DNA of 64,000 nucleotides from Archegozetes longisetosus (taxonomy: Eukaryota > Arthropoda > Arachnida > Sarcoptiformes > Trhypochthoniidae), in NCBI GenBank assembly GCA_018873245.2, contig JAEMBT020000008.1, positions 4,242,001 to 4,306,000 of the forward strand. The letters run 5' to 3'. Shown here piece by piece: positions 58,539 through 64,000 of the stretch. The notes beneath the pieces are model-generated. The model was given only the letters and a program-made list of their open reading frames with translations. It was not told the DNA's origin and ran no database searches. Positions within the stretch are counted from its first letter, which is position 1. Each line of letters starts with the position of its first letter. The position numbers were made by a program, and so were the translations under genes.

Positions 58539-60440
58539 TTAAACAATTTTCATTTCTATTTTTAAATCTTGTTGGTCGTTCAGCCAGATAAACTGACTTA
58601 TACCACGCATATTTGACCATATCATGAAATAATGAAGACTTAATTGATTGTGAATAAGAGATTGCATTTTGATATTGGTATTGCGATCTTTCAAATCGAC
58701 TTTCAAATTATCCAATAATACTCTTTCGCGAATTTTTCGAGCAAATATTTTCCATTGTCTAAAAAATAGACATCCAAAGGCTGAATTAAAGATGTGGTTT
58801 AAGGAGGAATAATTTGAATACTGCACTGTATGTTCGAATTAAATGAGTCTTTTACTAAATTTTCATCTCTTTGACCGGTCCAAGAATCCAACAGCAGACA
58901 ACAGTTCTGGTTTACCGATGAGATTAATGAATTTTCACTCCATTCTGATACTAAATTTTTCGACATTTTTCCGGAAGAGCTGCATGTGACGTAAACATTT
59001 AAAGTTTCAAATAAATTTCGTGAAACAATTGGACCAAATTCTCCATTTATTTCTTTTAAACAAAGATGGTGTCAATAAATTTCCATTTATACTTATTGTT
59101 GGTTGAATAGTATAACTACTTATGATTGAACTGATAGATTGAACGGTAGCTTCAACACCACGTGAACCAACAAAAGCCAAACTTCTTGCGGAATGCATTT
59201 CATAATTAAAACCTGATTGATCAGTACTAAAAATATGGGAACAACTATAATTTTCAAATTTTGCTTTACTTGAGTGAACAAATAACTTTGCATTATTAAT
59301 AATAAGTTCTTCGTCTTTAACAAATGTTTTGGATGCAAATTTTATTACTTTCGTGAACATATTCGATTAATTGTCTTGAACTTCCAAATCCACCAAACCG
59401 ATGCTTTAAATCCAGTCAAATTAACTTCGGATGGCTTTTTTAGCGCCCACCGCCTCAAATCTTTATCATAGATTGGTAATCAATTTTCAATTACTTTTTC
59501 AAACTCTGCAAGTGTATGATAGTGAATGAAAATGGAAACCATGGAATGTGGAATGGAATGTGGAATTGAGAAAATTGTATGGAATGGAATGGAAATGGAT
59601 TGGAAAATTGAAAATTCAGTGGAGTTGGAATGGAGATGGAATAGGGAAAATTTCATGGATTCCACGGAATTTCATAGAATGAAAAGTTTCAGTTCTACAT
59701 TAAATATATTTATCTATCGAATCTTTTGCCATAAGTTTAACGATTTCTTCTTAATTTTTCTGAATGATGTCTACTTCTGATCCAGTGTTTTCAGGCATTT
59801 TAAGTATACTTAAAATCACAATTTGTATAATATTTAGAGGAAAAAAAGGAAACTAAAATAAAGCGCATTCAATAGCAATAACAATTAATGATTTATACAT
59901 TGAAATACTCTAATTCGATATTAGATAAGCAAATGCAACTTTCATATTAAAAAATATCTACTGTATCATGGAATGGACTGGAATGGAACTGGAATCACGT
60001 TAGAAAGCGTGGAATGGAATTGGATGGAATGATAACTTATTTCAATGGACTGGAATGGAAATGGAATGAGAATTTGCCAAATTTTCATTCACTAGTGTAT
60101 GATCACAAATGAGTTTAATTTTGTTGAACCATGAACCAAAATTTTTAATTTACTGCTCCCATCGGTAAAGTTGCGATTCATTTGTGATAAACTTGTATTT
60201 GGCTTGCATTGAACTTAAAGAACGTTTATTAGTTCTTCGAACATCTTTCCAATAGTTTATCACATCTCGTTTTTGATTCATTGTAATGATTTTATATTCC
60301 TCTTCGATGCCATCTAAGTCCTGCTCATCCTCACATTCGGGATCAATTTCGGGTTCATATTTGTCAAAACAAAAAGATTTCATTTCTTCTATTCTAAAAT
60401 TGGACGATTTTTCACAGGATTCAATGATTTCTGAAATCAT
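58539..60440 (-). pseudogene. pogo/Tigger-like DDE transposase, broken and split by a MITE
   Basis: Minus strand, in order. The N-terminal helix-turn-helix region (60440-60150) reads KRDVINYWKDVRRTNKRSLS and ends QLYRWEQ. After a stop and the MITE insertion comes the CENP-B-like segment YDKDLRRWALKKPSEVNLTG and WKFKTINRICSRK. The DDE domain follows: FSTDQSGFNYEMHSARSLAF (first Asp), ISSYTIQPTISINGNLLTPS, then LLLDSWTGQRDENL (second Asp), TSLIQPLDVYFFRQWK. The end is QSLIHNQLS and SNMRGISQFIWL. I recognise this arrangement from invertebrate Tc1/mariner-superfamily transposases of pogo type. Stops (for instance after EQ, in VIEN-stop-LPIY, and in the IIPP-stop-TTSLIQPLD block) and frame changes make it dead. 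Confidence 0.75.
59520..60094. mobile_element. hAT-type MITE, 575 bp, inserted in the pogo-like transposase
   Basis: Terminal inverted repeats TAGTGAATGAAAAT (left) and ATTTTCATTCACTA (right). The flanking 8 bp are identical: GTGTATGA at 59512-59519 and 60095-60102. The TAGTG end and 8-bp duplication indicate a hAT-mobilised element. Both sides are full of GGAATGGAATGG-like repeats (59535-59680 and 59970-60075). No transposase inside. It interrupts the pogo-like transposase between the coding for DHT and LAEFEK, so it is younger than that element. Confidence 0.9.
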
Positions 60441-61260
60441 TATTTATACAATAGTAAAATATATATATATATATATAATTCTAAATTTTATTTTTATACC
60501 CAAAATTATATCAAAAAGTTCATATTCCTGTATATTTTTCAGATTATCAGGTTCACTATATTTGAATCTTATCTTCTCAAATACTATTTCGGCAACGTTT
60601 GAAGGATTTTATTCATATTATAATTGAAGTACAATTTTCATAAAATAAAATTGAATGCAAAAAATTCGTTAACACAATGAAGTTGATAGAGACTTCACTC
60701 ATATTACATTCGCGATTACCAGAGACTAGACTTTTATCGCAAAACGACTTTTTCCTATTCAATTAAATGCTCGGAAACAATAAAATAAGTGCCGATCATG
60801 AAGCAACAAGAAAAATAAGCCGATAAGTGTGCTCCGAAAAACCTGATTTTTTCAATTTTAAGAAATTTTCTGAAAAATCCAGTTTTTTGGAATATCTCTG
60901 ATTTTCAACAGATAAAGTAAAATTAGCAAAAACAATCTTTAAATTTCATTTATTCTTACAAGGAGACTCTGAATATTCGCGCAAAAATCTTAACATTTTG
61001 TATTATGAAACATGTAAATGGACTAATTATCTTTAATTCAAGCTGTACTTTAATTCAGCTTTCCGGTTAGTATAAGTTATGTCAAATGAATCTATATTTG
61101 AAGACTGTGTTCTATGGGGCAGCGGAACTTTCTATATACATAACATGTGCATAAAACTTGCGCAAGACTCTCACGGGCTAGAAATTTATTGATTTTTTAA
61201 ATTTTGCGAATTTTCAATAATCAATTTCTAGTACGAATTCGTACGGGCTAGTTCCGCCAT
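60441..61260. other. Spacer, no gene; (AT)n and small palindrome
   Basis: An (AT)n run lies at about 60460-60476. A palindrome at about 61179-61234 pairs CTAGAAATTTATTGAT with ATCAATTTCTAG. Nothing coding is supported. Confidence 0.4.
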
Positions 61261-61263
61261 ATA

Positions 61264-61791
61264 CAAAGGGTTGTTCATAACCTTTTGCCGGTGGGTCGGG
61301 GTACAAACGGCTGTAGATATTAACTAAAAATTTTTGCTTTTTATTACACTATAAAAACTGAAATTTCAAACCCAATTTCAAACCGAAATCTTAAACTTCA
61401 TTTTTATAAGTTCGTACTCCACCTAGGGCCTATTTTTGTAGTTAATTGAGTGAAAGTGAGTCAAAACAATAAAAATTTATTTTTTGATTTTGAGATATTT
61501 TTTAATGGCTGGAACCTATGACAACGAACAGCGTTTGATTGACAGAATCAAATGCATTGCATTTAGAGAAGTTCAAATCCCTCGAAAATGAAACTGAATT
61601 GTTTGAATCTCTCCTCCTCTCATATCCAGAAAGAATTCAAGCTGTGCGAGATGCGAATGGTGGCCTTACTAGCTTTTATATTGTATCAATCAATTCAATT
61701 TATTATGTTTTTTCAAATAATGTTTTCGCAAAATTTCTATCTACAGCCGTTTATTCCTCAACCTACCGGCAAAAGGTTATGAACAACCCTG
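61264..61791. mobile_element. Tc1/mariner-type MITE with ~50-bp TIRs
   Basis: GGGTTGTTCATAACCTTTTG at the left is mirrored by CAAAAGGTTATGAACAACCC at the right. The arms extend through GCCGGTGGGT...AAACGGCTGTAGAT with several mismatches. Both ends abut TA (61262-61263 and 61792-61793), the expected target duplication. Interior open frames have no transposase signature. It abuts the DNA polymerase fragment on its right. Confidence 0.75.
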
Positions 61792-62133
61792 TATACTACT
61801 TATACTGTTCTTGGATTGTCGTGGGATGCGTTATTGATGACTAAAGTGAAGTTAGAATTATTAACAGGTTATGATATGATTTTAATGTTTGAGAAGATGA
61901 CTAGAGGTGGTATATCGCAAGTTTGTGGGAAACGATATGATAAAGCTAATAATAAGTACCTCGGTGGAGGTACTAAACGAAGTGGGTATCTTGTTGGCTA
62001 TGATCCCTCAAAACCTTCTACATATATTTTATATCTTGATGCAAATAACTTATATGGTTGGGCAATGTCAGAACCTTTACCAACACATGGATATAAGTGG
62101 TTAAGTAATGAAGGGATAGAAATCTGTCTATGA
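61788..62133 (+). pseudogene. Protein-primed type B DNA polymerase fragment
   Basis: The frame contains TVLGLSWDALL, ELLTGYDMILMFEKMTRGGI, KRYDKANNKYLGGGT, and then YILYLDANNLYGWAMSEPLP. The last phrase is the DxxxLYGxAM-type motif A region of protein-primed family B polymerases as found in Polinton/Maverick elements and relatives. Only about 110 residues remain: the left limit is at the MITE end and the reading closes at 62133, without the exonuclease domain or later polymerase motifs. No capsid, integrase or other Polinton gene is recognisable nearby. An old integrated fragment, not functional. Confidence 0.8.
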
Positions 62134-62446
62134 ATGCCACTAGTGTACGTGTTGTTATTAGGATTTCAAAAGAACCAATCTAGTTATCATTTTATTTGTG
62201 CATATTGTTTGTGCTCGATATATCTTAGTTTAATTAAGCTGAAAGTTATTGCAGAATCTGCAGTAATAATGATTTAATTTAGTAAAAACCTTATTTATCT
62301 CATGAGGCAAAGGTTAATTTTCGTAACCGGGAGTAATGTTCCCACACACTTGATAAACATTTTCATGAAGGATATATGATATATTATATATCATATATAA
62401 GTGCAATTTATACCAAGTTCTGACAACACTTTAAGAGTTTATTAAA
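62134..62446. other. Short intergenic spacer
   Basis: Contains a (TATATCA)-like palindrome at about 62375-62398 (ATATGATATATTATATATCATATAT region). No gene; it should include the promoter of the next gene. Confidence 0.4.
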
Positions 62447-62923
62447 ATGAATGCAATTTTATTTAAAATTTCAGTAGTCATTCTCATTTCAAGTCATATA
62501 ACTGAGTGCGTAGAATTGATTGGCGATACAGACTTATATACTGATACTTTCTATGGAATAAGTAATTGCTTTAGTGGCTATCTATGGGTAGCGGACAATA
62601 AATTAGTCGCACCACCACTAGACCGTCAAAATTCTACCCACTGGTGGGCGATTAAAAGATCGGCTCATACAAACGCTACAATGTATCAGATGATAACAAA
62701 AAGTTCGTTATAAGAAAAGAAAGCGATGGTTATGTTATAATATGGAATAAAGGTATGTTTATTCAAGGAATGTGAATATGTTTAGAATAACGCTAGCAAT
62801 AATTTGTGATTAGCGGGTCCAGTATACGATGTTTCAGCAAACGGTGAGCATCATCTTTGTGGATATCAATGCAGGTCCGAAAACAGCTTAGCATTTCATT
62901 GGAAATTTACAAAATTAGACTAA
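62447..62923 (+). CDS. Small secreted protein, 2 exons, apparent frameshift
   Basis: Starts MNAILFKISVVILISSHITE, a good signal peptide, followed by DTDLYTDTFYGISNCFSGYL and THWWAIKRSAH. The original frame would end at 62713. A different frame starting near 62675 continues sensibly: KRYNVSDDNKKFVIRKESDG, YVIIWNK, up to a GTATGT donor at 62753. Exon 2 (62814-62923) then reads GPVYDVSANGEHHLCGYQCR, SENSLAFHWKFTKLD and a stop. The splice keeps the second frame exactly. Either one base was lost or inserted at about 62660-62690 (sequence error or mutation) or the gene is a young pseudogene. The family is not recognised. Paired Trp/Cys and the repeated W-I/V-x pattern suggest a compact extracellular domain. 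AATAAA follows at 62995-63000. Confidence 0.6.
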
Positions 62924-62994
62924 TAATTGTATGTCGTTTAGACGTTCATGCAAAAATTGAAATTTGCAAATGTATTTGCATTATTATATGATTT

Positions 62995-63000
62995 AATAAA
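62995..63000 (+). terminator. Polyadenylation signal
   Basis: AATAAA 72 bp after the stop of the small secreted-protein gene. Confidence 0.5.
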
Positions 63001-63316
63001 GCTAAATGCTTTTATGACTCCGTTTATGAACGCGTTAATGTTCAACGAATCTTTAATTTAATTGTCGGATTAATTTAATTTCTCAAAACATTTATAGCAA
63101 CTTATTAAATTCGGACCTAAAAATTTATTACATAATTTAAGTATTTTTTATCTATTTATTATATAATTGTTAGCTTTTTTAGTATTGTATTCCAGATAAA
63201 GGCATGTTGGTATTGTTAAAAATTAATTAAATTTTAATTTAATTATAATTTAAACCCCATAAAAAGTCGAATTCTATTATTATTCGTTGGTATTTTTAAG
63301 CTTTCAATCAGCGATG
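63001..63316. other. Intergenic, nothing recognised
   Basis: Extremely A/T-rich spacer between convergent genes or fragments. Confidence 0.4.
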
Positions 63317-63598
63317 TTAAACATTGCATTTAAAATTAATCGGTAATTCAAGTTTTTTAATTTTTAAATATTCACGGAAATCAAATTTAGCGACGTTTAA
63401 GTTATAATTGATTTTATAATTACATTTAGCGCGCTCTATAAAAGTATTTACAGTTTTTATTGTAAATTCTATATTGTAGTCCAGCCATAGTTGTTTAAGA
63501 CTAACACAACTATTAATAAAATAGCAGATATCGTCTTCTGTGAATAATTTATTGCTATTAAAACGATGATCAATATTAAGTTTTGGAAGGTTTTTCAT
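63317..63598 (-). CDS. Leucine-rich (F-box/LRR-like) protein fragment
   Basis: The frame reads LFTEDDICYFINSCVSLKQL, WLDYNIEFTIKTVNTFIERA and ends YLKIKKLELPINFKCNV. The D-I-x-x-x-I-x-x-C-x-x-L-K-x-L-x-L spacing is that of the Cys-containing LRR of F-box proteins, where each repeat is about 26 residues. Only one to two repeats are visible. The first ATG is preceded by A/T-rich sequence without a clear acceptor, so upstream exons may be missing. A 3' part of a larger gene or a remnant are both possible. Confidence 0.45.
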   Translation of the reverse strand: MKNLPKLNIDHRFNSNKLFTEDDICYFINSCVSLKQLWLDYNIEFTIKTVNTFIERAKCNYKINYNLNVAKFDFREYLKIKKLELPINFKCNV

Positions 63599-64000
63599 TT
63601 GCGATAAATAATGCTAAACGTATCTTAGTATTCATCTTTTTTAAAAGTTAATGGTATTCGTTTTTCAAAAGAAAGGAATTTTAAAGGTGTTTTATAAGGT
63701 CACCCCTTTCTGCACAGAACTTGCGTTGAAACTCACAAGAGACTAGGTGATCGTTAATTTCAAAGTCTTCAATTTTTTTATAGAACACTTATATGGAACC
63801 ATGAAAAGCGGCATAAACAGTTTTCGCTTAATATGTATCCATCGACCCCAAATTGGGGTCGGTAACTGTCTCAGCACTAATAGTTTACATGGGAATGACA
63901 CTAATTGAGATATTTTATGCAAAATCCACAAAGTTTTTGACAAATTTTGAACCAAATGATCTAATTTCTCCAAATTTTGGATATAGTAACAGTAAATGAT
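63599..64000. other. Window end, no firm gene
   Basis: A minus-strand open frame (63743-63973) has no recognisable domain. A short palindrome, CGACCCCAATTTGGGGTCG at 63843-63861, is perfect. Nothing else is supported. Confidence 0.4.
63843..63861. repeat. Perfect short palindrome
   Basis: CGACCCCAATTTGGGGTCG reads nearly the same on both strands (odd centre), GC-rich against an A/T-rich background. It may be a protein-binding site or the tip of an element; no context supports a choice. Confidence 0.4.

Noticed and set aside
1-64000. tRNA, rRNA, CRISPR or bacterial operon features
   Set aside because: None could be seen; gene structure is eukaryotic. A tRNA scan could not be run, so absence is not proven.

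Overview
This is a eukaryotic, strongly A+T-rich window (judged by eye, not computed). Genes are split by GT-AG introns of about 50 bp to 2.7 kb, and the intergenic DNA is full of inverted repeats and decayed DNA transposons. The gene set (animal haem peroxidase, nose-resistant-to-fluoxetine acyltransferase, mitochondrial inner-membrane protease subunit 2, secreted Pro/Val-rich protein) points to an animal, most likely an arthropod and possibly a mite. The mite assignment is inference only.

Layout. 585-4970 (+): six-exon gene for a secreted 601-aa Pro/Val-rich protein. 4971-19594: about 14 kb without convincing genes, holding short tandem repeats, an element-like inverted-repeat pair (7192-7838) and a near-perfect 300-bp palindrome (8047-8698). 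19595-27001 (+): ten-exon haem peroxidase, 816 aa. 27002-37478: repeats, a 463-bp hAT-type MITE (30779-31241), two decayed paralogues of the gene at 37479-38054, and a long-TIR Tc1-like remnant (34073-34972). 37479-38054 (-): intact single-exon gene for a single-pass membrane protein with a PPVY tail. 38298-42372: two foldback elements, the second carrying a mariner/Tc1 insertion whose empty site survives in the other arm. 42828-43176 (-): last two exons of IMMP2L. 44500-44902 (-): leucine-rich-repeat fragment. 46881-50340 (+): ten-exon NRF-6-type acyltransferase, 719 aa. 50341-62140: transposon graveyard with a GC-richer Merlin transposase, a hAT element inside a larger inverted repeat, a 135-bp tandem repeat, a pogo-like transposase broken by a second hAT MITE, and a protein-primed type B DNA polymerase fragment next to a mariner-type MITE. 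62447-62923 (+): small secreted protein with an apparent frameshift. 63317-63598 (-): leucine-rich fragment.

The host genes do not form an operon or an obvious pathway. Three of them (Pro/Val-rich protein, peroxidase, NRF protein) enter the secretory pathway. The three multi-exon models each close in frame with an exact codon count (602, 817 and 720 codons including stop), which supports the splice sites chosen. Most notable: the peroxidase lacks both acidic residues that normally link haem covalently in this family; two independent 8-bp target duplications identify hAT MITEs; and the foldback/mariner nest shows an insertion with its own internal empty-site control.
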